Shown here: positions 16,039 to 25,130 of the stretch, in pieces | Layout: the number at the start of each line of letters is the position of its first letter | How positions within the stretch are numbered: position 1 is the first letter of the stretch | Source: WRDF01 sp031552235 | Lineage (GTDB): Bacteria; Bacteroidota; Bacteroidia; Bacteroidales; Rikenellaceae | Direction: 5' to 3' | NCBI GenBank assembly: GCA_031552235.1 | Contig: JAVBMR010000010.1 | Coordinates: 1 to 64,000, forward strand | DNA: 64,000 nucleotides | The notes under the pieces: generated by a model | What the model was told of the DNA's origin: nothing | What the model saw: only the letters and a program-made list of their open reading frames with translations | The model's database searches: none | Made by a program: the position numbers and the translations under genes

Positions 16039-17934
16039 GTGATACGATTTAAAATATACCTGCCGCTGTTGGCATCTCTCGCGCTGGCGGCATGTCAGGG
16101 CGATCCGGACACGCCAACGCCAAAGCCTCCCGTGGAAGGCACCGAGGTCATATTCTCGGGCAGCCCGACTGAGGGCATCGGCAGCCGCACCGAACTCGGC
16201 GACGAAGTCGTAGACGGGAAGATCCCTGTCTATTGGGCCCCTGGCGATGCGCTCGGCGTGCTGACCAACTCTGTCGGAGCGACGGCTGACAACGCACGCG
16301 CGGCGCTTTCCGAAGGTGCCGGGACGCAGCTGGGAACGTTCAGTTCGTTCGGGGTTACCATGGCGGAAACGGACAATGTTTTCCATCTCTATTTCCCCCA
16401 TGTAAAGGATGCCGTATTGGACACCGACCCTACGGCAGACAGCCCAATACGCGTACGTGACATCGCCACCAACCCCTACCTCGTAGGCTTGCTGCCGTCG
16501 GCACAGACGCAATCGTCGCCCAACCGCTACGACCAGTTCTCGAAATACGGCATCTCGGTGGCCGTTTCAGACCCGGCGGATAAAGGCGGCAACGTGAACT
16601 TCGTGATGAAGCACATGCTTTCCTATCTCGAAATATCGCTGTGGGGCTCGGCCGACCTCCCTGTCGGCTTCAAAATAGCGGGAATAGAGATCGTGGCCTC
16701 GGACAATACCAGCATAGCAGGTTTGTTCAGAAGCGATTTCAACGGAGTATATTCCGCTATGACCGGCCCGGCCGAAGCCTTCAGCGACAAGGTAGCAATC
16801 AACGTGCTTCACCCCCAGGCCCTGGACGCCGGCGAAGAAAACGCGCAGAAGTTCCTGGCGAGCATGCTGCCCGTAAATCTGACCAACAAAAGGCTGACCG
16901 TATACGTCAGGCTGAAAAGCGTAGACCCGGCCAACAGCATGGAATACACCTACAAACAGGATTTCAGGGGCATCGACCTCCGGTCCGGAGTTGTCAACAG
17001 GCTCGGCGGCGACATCTCGTCGTGGAAATCGACCATGCAGACGCCTGTAAGCAAAGGACTCGCGCAGATGATATCCAAGATAGGCGAACTGGAGGCACTT
17101 GCCCTTCAGTATATCAGCAGCAAGCCAGCCATAAACACGGTCAATTATTACGACAGGTATACCCAATGGATGACAGCCCAATTCCTGCGCACCCTCGAAC
17201 CATCGTACAACAGCGGCAGTTGGACACTCGCGGCAGGTGCCGCCGTCACGGAGTTCAATACGATGGTACAGACCTCGCGTCCCGACCTGTATAACTATTT
17301 CAAGGACATCAACACGGCCAAGAAACAGCCTGCCATCGACCCATGGATGTATGGCGGCCTCGGACTGCAGACATACACGATGGACCTGTACCACATGATG
17401 GGAACCCTGACCGGCAACCTGTACAAACCGATGGGAGCGCCTTATCCCACCGACGGCGTAGGCTGGGGCGGCGACCTGATAACTTTCTCGGTGTATACCA
17501 TCAACAACAATCCGTCGCTCCCGTCGGCAGACGCCTACAAGGCCAAGACCCTTGAGTTCATAGCCAAACCCGGCACGACATACGACATGGACGACCTCTC
17601 GGGGGACGCCGACGCCATAAACCTCGCGTTGATTGTCCGCAACGAGAATATACCGCTGACAGACGCGATGATGCTCTACTATTCGTCGCCCGACCACTAC
17701 CTCAAACGTTTCACCCTCTTCCGCGCGAGCTTCGGCGACGACACCGAGTTCAAACGCCGCATAAAGATATTCGCGGCGAGAAGCACGGATGGGTTGAGTT
17801 TTATTCCCAAAATGGCCGTACAGACAATCCAAAACGCATTCTTCGGCAACGTATATCCCTCTGCCGACCAGGGTACGGGGATCAGCGACGGCTACTTCGA
17901 GTATATCGAAACCCTCTGCGAACTCGAAGAATAG
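16039..17934 (+). CDS. Fimbrillin-like tip lipoprotein with unrecognised C-terminal domain
   Basis: A 631-residue lipoprotein with a GTG start and the lipobox LAAC (Cys19). Residues 30-335 parallel those of the preceding gene (PVYWAPGDALGVLT; YGISVAVSDPADKGG; MKHMLSYLEISLW), marking it as a fimbrillin-like tip or adhesin subunit. Residues 340-631 are different and I do not recognise them. They look helix-rich, with DPWMYGGLGLQTYTMDLYHM, GWGGDLITFSV, and DMDDLSGDADAINLALIVR followed by TDAMMLYYSS. The repeated acidic residues suggest metal binding or an enzyme fold, but no function can be assigned. It is the last gene of the fimbrial operon and is followed by a terminator. Confidence 0.72.
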   Translation: MIRFKIYLPLLASLALAACQGDPDTPTPKPPVEGTEVIFSGSPTEGIGSRTELGDEVVDGKIPVYWAPGDALGVLTNSVGATADNARAALSEGAGTQLGTFSSFGVTMAETDNVFHLYFPHVKDAVLDTDPTADSPIRVRDIATNPYLVGLLPSAQTQSSPNRYDQFSKYGISVAVSDPADKGGNVNFVMKHMLSYLEISLWGSADLPVGFKIAGIEIVASDNTSIAGLFRSDFNGVYSAMTGPAEAFSDKVAINVLHPQALDAGEENAQKFLASMLPVNLTNKRLTVYVRLKSVDPANSMEYTYKQDFRGIDLRSGVVNRLGGDISSWKSTMQTPVSKGLAQMISKIGELEALALQYISSKPAINTVNYYDRYTQWMTAQFLRTLEPSYNSGSWTLAAGAAVTEFNTMVQTSRPDLYNYFKDINTAKKQPAIDPWMYGGLGLQTYTMDLYHMMGTLTGNLYKPMGAPYPTDGVGWGGDLITFSVYTINNNPSLPSADAYKAKTLEFIAKPGTTYDMDDLSGDADAINLALIVRNENIPLTDAMMLYYSSPDHYLKRFTLFRASFGDDTEFKRRIKIFAARSTDGLSFIPKMAVQTIQNAFFGNVYPSADQGTGISDGYFEYIETLCELEE

Positions 17935-17955
17935 GACGCGAACGATACTGCGACG

Positions 17956-17990
17956 ACGATGCCGGTGGAAACGCCGGCATCGTTATTTAT
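17956..17990 (+). terminator. Terminator of the fimbrial operon
   Basis: 10-bp stem ACGATGCCGG / CCGGCATCGT (17956-17965, 17974-17983) followed by TATTTAT. Confidence 0.8.
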
Positions 17991-18024
17991 ATGCCTGCCC
18001 GGGATATCCGAATCCAAAAAATGC

Positions 18025-18032
18025 TACATTTG
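18025..18032 (+). promoter_or_regulatory. -7 box for the second sulfatase
   Basis: TACATTTG 27 bp before the ATG at 18059. No clear -33 box is visible. Confidence 0.5.
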
Positions 18033-18058
18033 CAAAAGACCCTAAAAAAACCAACCGT

Positions 18059-19636
18059 ATGAGGTATCGGATACTTATAGGCGCGTCGTCACTGCTGGCG
18101 GCAGGCAGCGCGGCGGGAAGTGGCGCGGACACAGGCCGACACCAGGCACAGCCCGAAAAACCCAACGTCGTACTGATCCTGGCCGACGACCTCGGCTGGT
18201 CGGATATCGGATGCTACGGCAGCGAGGTAGAAACGCCGAACATAGACGCGCTCGCCAAAACAGGCGTCAGGTTCCGCCAGTTCCACAATACCTCCAAAAG
18301 CTGGCCGTCGCGCTCGTGCCTGCTCACAGGGGTTTACGCCCAGCAGAACGGCTATTACGCGACCCATACAGGTGTCCTTCAGAACAGCATTACCCTGGGC
18401 GAATATATGAAGGAGGCGGGCTACACTACACTTTTCTCGGGCAAGCATCACGGCGGCGAAAATCCCCGTTCACGCGGCTTCGACCACTATTTCGGCCTCA
18501 AAGACGGAGCGTGCAACTACTTCAACCCCGGGCTTCAGCGCCCTGGCGAGGGCGTACCGGCCGCAAAGCCGCCCCAAAGGCACTGGTGTGTGGAATGGGA
18601 CGAGTTCACTCCATATACGCCCCCGGAGAAAGACTTTTACACGACCGACTACTTCACAAACTACGCCCTCAGGTGGCTCGACGAAAACAGGGATGACGGC
18701 AAACCATTCTTCCTCTACCTGGCCTACAACGCCCCGCACGACCCCCTGATGGCTTGGACTGAGGATATCGCCAAGTACAAGGACCACTATAAAAAAGGTT
18801 ACGAGGCCATCCGCGAGAAGCGTTTCAAAAAGCAGAAAAAGAACGGGCTGATAGACGGCAGGTACAAGCTTTCAGAGGCCACATACCGCAAATGGGAGTC
18901 GCTCACGGCGGAAGAGCGCGATGTTGAACAGCAAAAAATGGCCGTCTACGCCGCCATGATCGACCGCATGGACCAGAACATCGGCCGGGTCATAGCGAAG
19001 CTCAAAGAGCAGGGCAAATACGACAACACCATCATCATGTTCATGTCGGACAACGGGGCCTCGGCCGAGGTTGTAGAAATCAAAAGCAGCCACGGCCCGA
19101 TAGGTTCTATGACAAACTGGACGTCGCTCGGCCCCGACTGGGCCAACGTGGGCAATACCCCCCTGCGTTTTTTCAAGAACTACAGCTACGAGGGCGGCAT
19201 ATGCGCCCCGCTCATAGTGTCGTGGGCGGACGGGCTGAAAAACCCGGGGCGCGTATCCGACTTCCCATCACACTTCATAGACATGATGGCCACTTTCGTA
19301 GAGCTGGCCGGAGCGCCCTACCCCTCGCAGTACGGCAACCGTGATATCCTGCCCTATGAGGGAGAATCGTTCCTGCCTGTCCTGCTCGACCGCGAACAGC
19401 CCCGCGCCAAGCCCATATTCTGGGACTACAAGGACGGCCGCGCGGTGCGTGACGGCAAATGGAAAATAGTGCGCCACATATCCGAGGACGACAGGTGGGC
19501 GTTGTTCGACATCGAGGCCGACCCCTGCGAAACCATCGACCTCGCTGCCGCACATCCCGAGATCGTGGAGCGCATGAAGCAAATGTTCCTGGACTGGAGA
19601 AAGCGGGTCTATATCACCGGGAAGCCGGCAAATTAA
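18059..19636 (+). CDS. Arylsulfatase-type sulfatase, serine-type
   Basis: A 525-residue exported sulfatase. The signal peptide (about 1-22) precedes the metal site LADDLGWSDIGCYG (Asp43-Asp44). The formylglycine motif S81-W-P-S-R, followed by SCLLTG, is serine-type and needs an anSME maturase. Further conserved positions are GKHH (residues 127-130), the His in NAPHDP, and SDNGASAE in the second metal site. YEGGICAPLIVSW is the standard sulfatase family segment. An insertion around residues 250-285 is Lys-rich. It differs strongly from the sulfatase at 560, so the two probably act on different sulfate positions. It is a single-gene transcript with its own -7 box. Confidence 0.9.
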   Translation: MRYRILIGASSLLAAGSAAGSGADTGRHQAQPEKPNVVLILADDLGWSDIGCYGSEVETPNIDALAKTGVRFRQFHNTSKSWPSRSCLLTGVYAQQNGYYATHTGVLQNSITLGEYMKEAGYTTLFSGKHHGGENPRSRGFDHYFGLKDGACNYFNPGLQRPGEGVPAAKPPQRHWCVEWDEFTPYTPPEKDFYTTDYFTNYALRWLDENRDDGKPFFLYLAYNAPHDPLMAWTEDIAKYKDHYKKGYEAIREKRFKKQKKNGLIDGRYKLSEATYRKWESLTAEERDVEQQKMAVYAAMIDRMDQNIGRVIAKLKEQGKYDNTIIMFMSDNGASAEVVEIKSSHGPIGSMTNWTSLGPDWANVGNTPLRFFKNYSYEGGICAPLIVSWADGLKNPGRVSDFPSHFIDMMATFVELAGAPYPSQYGNRDILPYEGESFLPVLLDREQPRAKPIFWDYKDGRAVRDGKWKIVRHISEDDRWALFDIEADPCETIDLAAAHPEIVERMKQMFLDWRKRVYITGKPAN

Positions 19637-20112
19637 AGCAGTTCACAGGGAGGTATTAATAAAAAACGGAACTATCCCGCGTTTCATGTTGTAGCGTTTA
19701 CCGGATAAGCAACTAAACCACCATGCACTAAAGTACATGGGTTTAGTCAGAGGAATAAATTCTTCTTTCCGGGTTGCAAGGCAACACGCATCGCCTCCCT
19801 AAAGGGGCGGCGGGCTGACGGCTTGCTTCGCAAGCCGATACTAACAACAAGCCCCAATGGGATAGTCCTGCAAAAAAAGAACAGAGACGTTAGCCCGCAC
19901 CGGAATGTCGTGGTGTGAAATTACCATGGCACCCTACCGGTGTTGCCGTAGCGAGTAGCGGCAAACCGCCGCTCCGCGGCGGCATGGCTTGCCTCTGGCA
20001 AGCCTCCCAACGCACGGGCCATGCAGCCGCGCTCCACGCGCGGCCTATGCGGCTCGCTCCGCTCGCCGCATAAATATCATTTCAAATAAGCGTACTTTTT
20101 ATTTATCCCGGA
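19637..20112. repeat. Gene-free stretch with dispersed repeat modules
   Basis: No coding frame is supported. It contains an imperfect hairpin at 19711-19748 (ACTAAACC/GGTTTAGT). One copy of the 42-bp core (AGAACAGAGACGTTAG, then GCACCGGAATG) lies at about 19877-19921. At 19981-20045 there is a GCATGGCTTGCC / GCCGCGCTCCACG module that recurs at 46566-46629. Confidence 0.6.
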
Positions 20113-21030
20113 TTACTTGCCCGCCGGATAACACATCTCCAGAACCTTCCCTGCATACCTGCGGCCAAGCTCCAACTGGCCATCGCGGTTGAAATGCGTA
20201 AAGTCAGGGTTATTTTTCTCAGAAGTGGCGGGATCGAGCGTCGGCAGGCCCTCGGCACTTACCCACGCGCTGTTGTCGATGAACGTCGGGATGGTGTGCA
20301 GCATGGCGTTGAAAGCGTCCGACCCGGTCCCGCCCTCGCGCAGATATGACAGTTCACCGGCGATAAAAGGCACGTCCGGGGCTTCGAGGTCCGAACGCAG
20401 GTTGGAAACCAACTGCATGACCTGCACCGGATACTTCGACACGTCTTTCGAGTTGCCCTCGCCCTGATGCCACAGGATAGCCTTGAGCGTGCCGTACTTC
20501 ATCGCCTCCCTGCACCTGCGTACAGCCTCGGAATATAGCTGCAGTTTACCGTTTCCGATGCTGGAGTATAGGTTTATCAGAGGCGCGGTCTTAGCCCACT
20601 CCTCGATTGTAGTTTCGCCCATGGCGTTCACGACGAGAAGCACGTCGCGCCCAGTTTGGGCGGCAACCGTCTCGCCGAAAGCCGTCCCGGGGTTGATCTT
20701 CTGGTTGGCATAGGTTTGCTGATTCCTGTCCTTGCGCACCGTGGAGTAACGGTTCAGCGGATTCTTCGCCTTTTCCGGCACATCGCTGCCGTTGAGCAGC
20801 CACACGCCCGGCATGATCCTCGTGGCGTCGTCGCCGATCATCGGGGCGCGCCCCGACATATTCGACTGGCCGATAAACAGGAAAATATCGTAACCGCCCT
20901 TCTGGCGTGTCTTTTCGGGTTTTGCCATCGGTTTCGGCGACGTTACATACGGACATGAGGATTGCGCCGAGGCAAAACCGGCCGCCGACATCATCAGGAA
21001 TGCCGAAACGCTTGCGATAATCAGTTTCAT
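20113..21030 (-). CDS. CE6/SASA-family carbohydrate acetylesterase
   Basis: A 305-residue secreted SGNH-type esterase with a signal peptide (1-22). The nucleophile block is FIGQSNMSG (Ser56), followed by ILWHQGEGNS, the hallmark of the SASA/CE6 family, and a C-terminal DFTHF supplying the catalytic Asp-His pair. It probably removes O-acetyl groups from xylan, pectin or sialic acid so that other enzymes can act. The neighbouring GH78 gene is on the same strand upstream, separated by about 260 bp of repeat-bearing DNA, so a shared transcript is possible but not shown. The substrate cannot be chosen from the sequence. Confidence 0.87.
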   Translation of the reverse strand: MKLIIASVSAFLMMSAAGFASAQSSCPYVTSPKPMAKPEKTRQKGGYDIFLFIGQSNMSGRAPMIGDDATRIMPGVWLLNGSDVPEKAKNPLNRYSTVRKDRNQQTYANQKINPGTAFGETVAAQTGRDVLLVVNAMGETTIEEWAKTAPLINLYSSIGNGKLQLYSEAVRRCREAMKYGTLKAILWHQGEGNSKDVSKYPVQVMQLVSNLRSDLEAPDVPFIAGELSYLREGGTGSDAFNAMLHTIPTFIDNSAWVSAEGLPTLDPATSEKNNPDFTHFNRDGQLELGRRYAGKVLEMCYPAGK

Positions 21031-21264
21031 AAGGAAAATTTCAGGTAATTATACACTATTTCACATTTATCTGTTTTGCCTTGTTACTTTTTACCATTAA
21101 ATTCTTTTCCTCCTTGTCGCTCGGCCTTGAAAACAAGTTTTCAGGCTCTCGCTCCTGCGTCGGTTGCCGTAAAAAGTAACCAAAAAAGTCTGGAAAATAA
21201 GCCTCACGTCTAATTCCTCCCTTTTAGCCGGTCGCTACGGCGACCCCGGGAGAGCGTTATTATT

Positions 21265-21308
21265 ATTTCACTTACCGACGTTCCGGTGCGAGCTAACGCC
21301 CCTGCTCT
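21265..21308 (-). repeat. Copy of the 42-bp dispersed repeat core, overlapping the GH78 stop codon
   Basis: On the minus strand it reads AGAGCAGGGGCGTTAG, then CTCGCACCGGAACGTCGG, then GTGAAAT, matching copies at 19877, 25054 and 29817. The rhamnosidase's last residues and TAG stop lie inside it. Confidence 0.6.
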
Positions 21309-24022
21309 TTCCGTGTGCCGGAAGGCACTTTCAATTTCATTTTAAACACATGCGTTCCGGCTTCGAGGGCGACGCTCTTGGCGCCCTCTATGTTGTCCGG
21401 CATATGGAACGTGGCACGGCTGTTGGCCGGCACGGTCACTTCATACCTGACATTACGTCCCTTGACCTCCCATTTAGACACGAGCCTGCCGAAAGGCGTT
21501 TCCATGCTCGCCTCGAACGATGAAAGATCCTCTACGAAATTTGGGCGCAGGACAATATGCCTGAACCCCGGGTCTGCCGGATCGGGGAATATGCCGCCGA
21601 GGCCCTTGTAGAACCACGCCCCTATCTCGCCGAACATCATGTGGTTATCCGAAATGTCGCGCGTGGCCTTGAGGTCCCAGTTTTCGAGCAGAGTGGTCGC
21701 GCCGTTCGCGATCCACCAGCCCCACGAGGGATAAGTATCCTGCACGGCAACCTTATACGCATGGCCGGCATAGCCATTCTCGCTCAGGGCGTTGAGGATT
21801 GCTTTCGCGCCCAGAACTCCCACATCGAGGTGGAACCCGGCCTCTTCCACTTTCTTCGAGAGGTTGGCGGCGACCTTGGCTTTCATATCCTCCGGCACGA
21901 CGCCCCATTTGAGCGGCACGCTCAGTTCGGTTTGCGAACCCGAGGCGTATATTCCCGTTTCGCGGTTGAGGAACTTGTCGTTTATCGCATTCTCGATTTT
22001 TTCAGCAAGGACCGAATAATATTCATAGTCGGCATCACGGCCTAAAAGTTTCGCGGCGTCGGCCAGAATCTTGGCGTCCACATAGAAGTAGACCGACGAG
22101 GTCAACTCTTTGTTCGAGCGGGTTTTGACAGGCACCCAGTCGCCGCGCCCCCACGAGGTGAGTCCCGACGGGCTGCGGCGGTCGACATAATCGACATACC
22201 GTTTTATGTTCTCGTAGCAATCGTAAAGCGGCTTGCTGTCGCCGTAGAACAGATAGAGGTTCCACGGGATGATGGCGATTGTGCTTGTCCAGTCGAGTCC
22301 GTTGTCGGTGCCGTAGCCCCAGCCGCCTGTCGGGATAATATCGGGCAGCACGCCGTCCTCACGTTGCTCGTCGCGGTGGTCGGCCAGCCATTTTTCGTAG
22401 AGCGTTATCCCGTCGAAATTGTAGAGCGCCGCCTCTATGGCGAAATGGCCGTCGCCCGTCCAGCCGTTCTTCTCGCGCTGGGGGCAGTCGGTAGGATAGC
22501 CCATCAGGTTAGAGAGATAGGCGTTATTGGCCGCCCGCCACAGTTTTTCTATCATAGGGTTCGCGCCGCTCACTTTGCCGATTGGCGGCACGTCGCTGTG
22601 GACGAAATAAGCCGTCAGGCTGCTTTGGTCGAGCTCTACCGGCTCGCTTGATGTGACCTCGACATAGCGGAAGCCCTTGTAGCCGAACCGCGCCTGGAAC
22701 TCGTCCTCTTTTTTGCCACTAAGTATAAGTATATCGGTCTGGAATGGTTCGGCCTCCCTGTCGCCGCGATAGTAGACGTCGATGTTCGACAAATCGACAC
22801 GTCCGTTCGGGTACAGCCTCTCGCCATGCCTGATCCGCAGTTCGGTACCCTCCGGCCCCCGGGCTTTTATCCTCGTCACGCCTGACATGTTCTGCCCGAA
22901 GTCGTAGACGTAGGTCTTGTCGTCTATCCTGTTGACCGACACCGCGGGCATGGCCTTCACCTTGCGGATGGGGCGCACCTGTTGGGCCGTTATATTGTTC
23001 GATGGGGCATCGCGCTTGACTGCGTTTTCCCATCCCGAATCGTCGAACCCGGGCATGCTCCACCCCTCCATCTCCAGCCGCGCGTCATAGTGTTCACCGG
23101 TGTAGATGTTGTTGTATACGAGCGGCCCTGAGGTGGTTTTCCATACATCAGCCGCCAATGGCCCGAACCAGGTCCTATCGATATAACGGCCTATCGTCCC
23201 GATGCGGCCCGATTCTTTTTTGAATCTTATTTGCATGCTCAAACTGAATGCGGGCCGGTCGCGCCACGGGGCGCGATCGAAATCCCAAACGGCTTTCGCC
23301 TGATGGTTGTACCAGCCGTTGCCCAGTACTAACCCTATGGCGTTCTTGCCCGGACGCAGATACGGCGCCACATCGAACGTTACGAACAGATTGCGGCGGT
23401 CATAACGCGTGTACATGGGATCGAGGAAATGGTCGCCCACCCTCTCGCCGTTGATATAAAGTTCGAACAGCCCGGCTGCGGCAATATAAATTTTCGCCGA
23501 CCGGATGACGCTGTCAGCCGGAGTCTCGATCTCGCAGCGGAAATATGGTGCAGGCCTGTAATCCCTGTCGTGGCCGTCGGTGATCCACTTTTCTGTAAAT
23601 CGATCCCATCTGCCCGGGATCGTTCCAAACTCGAACGCGTTAACCGCCGATGGGCATTCCCGGCCATTCTGATCCCAAACGATCACTTTCCAGTAATAGC
23701 GTTCCTTGCCGTACAGCCGTTTGCCGGCATAGTCGTCATATGTCACCAGCATCCTGTCCGACTCCACACGGCCCGTATCCCATATATCGCCTTTGTCTTT
23801 GACCACTTCCAGCGAATCCATACCGACAACGATCCTGTACGCGGTTTGTTTGGCTCGGCTCCGGCCATCGTCCAGTTTCCACGACAGGCGCGGGTTGAGG
23901 TTTCCTATCCCCAGCGGATTCTCAAGGTGTTCGCATTGCAGGCCGACAGGCACGCACTTTTGCGCCTTCGCCCCAATGGGCGCCAGCATAAGAATCGCCG
24001 CCGCAAGTATCGATATTTTCAT
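21293..24022 (-). CDS. Alpha-L-rhamnosidase, GH78
   Basis: A 909-residue secreted glycoside hydrolase with a signal peptide (about 1-20). N-terminal beta-sandwich and carbohydrate-binding-like regions (residues 25-420) include the family segment YDFGQNMSGV. The (alpha/alpha)6 catalytic domain follows, with DCPQREKNGWTGDGHF. The acidic residues of this block and of TDNGLDWTS correspond to the GH78 general-acid region. A C-terminal sandwich begins near FPDPADPGFRHIVLRPNF. It should release terminal alpha-L-rhamnose from pectin (rhamnogalacturonan), flavonoid or bacterial glycans. The stop codon lies inside a dispersed repeat copy. It fits with the nearby acetylesterase and sulfatases as glycan-scavenging functions. 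Confidence 0.92.
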   Translation of the reverse strand: MKISILAAAILMLAPIGAKAQKCVPVGLQCEHLENPLGIGNLNPRLSWKLDDGRSRAKQTAYRIVVGMDSLEVVKDKGDIWDTGRVESDRMLVTYDDYAGKRLYGKERYYWKVIVWDQNGRECPSAVNAFEFGTIPGRWDRFTEKWITDGHDRDYRPAPYFRCEIETPADSVIRSAKIYIAAAGLFELYINGERVGDHFLDPMYTRYDRRNLFVTFDVAPYLRPGKNAIGLVLGNGWYNHQAKAVWDFDRAPWRDRPAFSLSMQIRFKKESGRIGTIGRYIDRTWFGPLAADVWKTTSGPLVYNNIYTGEHYDARLEMEGWSMPGFDDSGWENAVKRDAPSNNITAQQVRPIRKVKAMPAVSVNRIDDKTYVYDFGQNMSGVTRIKARGPEGTELRIRHGERLYPNGRVDLSNIDVYYRGDREAEPFQTDILILSGKKEDEFQARFGYKGFRYVEVTSSEPVELDQSSLTAYFVHSDVPPIGKVSGANPMIEKLWRAANNAYLSNLMGYPTDCPQREKNGWTGDGHFAIEAALYNFDGITLYEKWLADHRDEQREDGVLPDIIPTGGWGYGTDNGLDWTSTIAIIPWNLYLFYGDSKPLYDCYENIKRYVDYVDRRSPSGLTSWGRGDWVPVKTRSNKELTSSVYFYVDAKILADAAKLLGRDADYEYYSVLAEKIENAINDKFLNRETGIYASGSQTELSVPLKWGVVPEDMKAKVAANLSKKVEEAGFHLDVGVLGAKAILNALSENGYAGHAYKVAVQDTYPSWGWWIANGATTLLENWDLKATRDISDNHMMFGEIGAWFYKGLGGIFPDPADPGFRHIVLRPNFVEDLSSFEASMETPFGRLVSKWEVKGRNVRYEVTVPANSRATFHMPDNIEGAKSVALEAGTHVFKMKLKVPSGTRKEQGR

Positions 24023-24060
24023 GTCTTTTTATCCTTTTTTCAAATATAGGCAAATTCCGG

Positions 24061-24645
24061 TTATTTTCCGAACCGGTAATGGCCGATAATCTGATAGTCG
24101 AACAGGCAATCGGCCACCACCTGCCCCGCCCCTATGTTATGCACAACTTTATAGCGCTTCGACACGAGCGTCTGGGCGTCAACCACGATGCCTATGTGGG
24201 TCTGTCCGCCGCCCAACCGCCAGCAAACAATATCGCCCGGCCTGTAGTCCGCGGCATCCCTGGTTATCGGCAGCGTCGTCCCGTGACGCCCGAAGAACAC
24301 CATAAGGTTCGGCACACGGCGGTGGTCGATGTTGGTATCGGTGCGCTTCAGCCCCCAGTTATTGGGATATTTCGCGAAATTGGCCTTCATATCCTCATGC
24401 ACTTCTTTCTGGAGGTCGATGCCCAATTTGCGGTATGCGCGGATCACGACATCGGTGCAAACGCCCCTGTTGGCCGGCACGTCGCCGCCCGGATAGCTTA
24501 TGCGGAAATAGGTAGGATCGTAGATAACGAAATCCTTCGTGAGTTCGAGTGCAGCGTCGGACAGGCGCGAAGCGAAGCCGCCCTGTCCGAATGCGAGCGT
24601 GAAAGAGAGCGCGAGCGCCGAAAGTGCCAGTAATATTTTTTTCAT
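24061..24645 (-). CDS. DUF1287 protein (NlpC/P60-like fold)
   Basis: A 194-residue exported protein with a signal peptide (1-20, ending AFG). The whole mature region fits DUF1287: YPGGDVPANRGVCTDVVIRA with the probable catalytic cysteine, IDHRRVPNLMVFF, YRPGDIVCWRL and the histidine in TGGQTHIGIVVD-like GQTHIGIVV. DUF1287 proteins resemble NlpC/P60 cysteine peptidases and are thought to act on cell-wall peptides, although the reaction is not established. It lies 38 bp downstream of the GH78 start on the same strand, so it is upstream of GH78 in transcription and they may be cotranscribed. Confidence 0.85.
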   Translation of the reverse strand: MKKILLALSALALSFTLAFGQGGFASRLSDAALELTKDFVIYDPTYFRISYPGGDVPANRGVCTDVVIRAYRKLGIDLQKEVHEDMKANFAKYPNNWGLKRTDTNIDHRRVPNLMVFFGRHGTTLPITRDAADYRPGDIVCWRLGGGQTHIGIVVDAQTLVSKRYKVVHNIGAGQVVADCLFDYQIIGHYRFGK

Positions 24646-25130
24646 AAGATGTTATTTATTTGGTATTAAATATATTCTTTCAGACGCCACAGTCCCCTCG
24701 GGGCACCCGACGGCTTGCATCGCAAGTCGAAGTTATAAAAAATGCTTCCCAGCAATAATCCCCCCTATTACGCTGTCTGCCGCCGGCAAAGGGCGCAAGC
24801 GAGCGAAATGCGAGTGAAGCAGCCCGCCGCATCGGGCGGCGGCGGACTGCCGGTGTCGCTCAACGCGACACCGATAACTATATATAATGAAATACCCGGA
24901 TTAATCGGTAAAACATTAGTGGTGTTATTGCGGATAAGCATTAAACAAAAGGCCGGGGATTTATCGCCCGGCCCATGCTAATATCCAAGTCCGCTCCGGA
25001 CGTTAGGCTACACCATTCCGCGTAGAAGCGATGCTTCCAAACGGCACCCGGAGAGAACAGAAACGTCAGTACGCACCGGAACGTTGGAATATGAAATAAC
25101 CTTTATGCCCTGTCCGTATCGCGGCAGCGA
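24646..25130. repeat. Gene-free repeat-rich stretch between DUF1287 gene and rho
   Basis: No gene is seen. It contains a GCCCGCCGCATCGGGCGGCGGCGG block and the TTATTGCGGATAAGCATTAAA segment that recurs beside the terminator at 49830. A hairpin GGCCGGG/CCCGGCC (24951-24973) may end the rho transcript. A copy of the 42-bp repeat core (AGAACAGAAACGTCAG, GCACCGGAACGTTGG, ATGAAATAA) lies at about 25054-25098. Confidence 0.6.
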
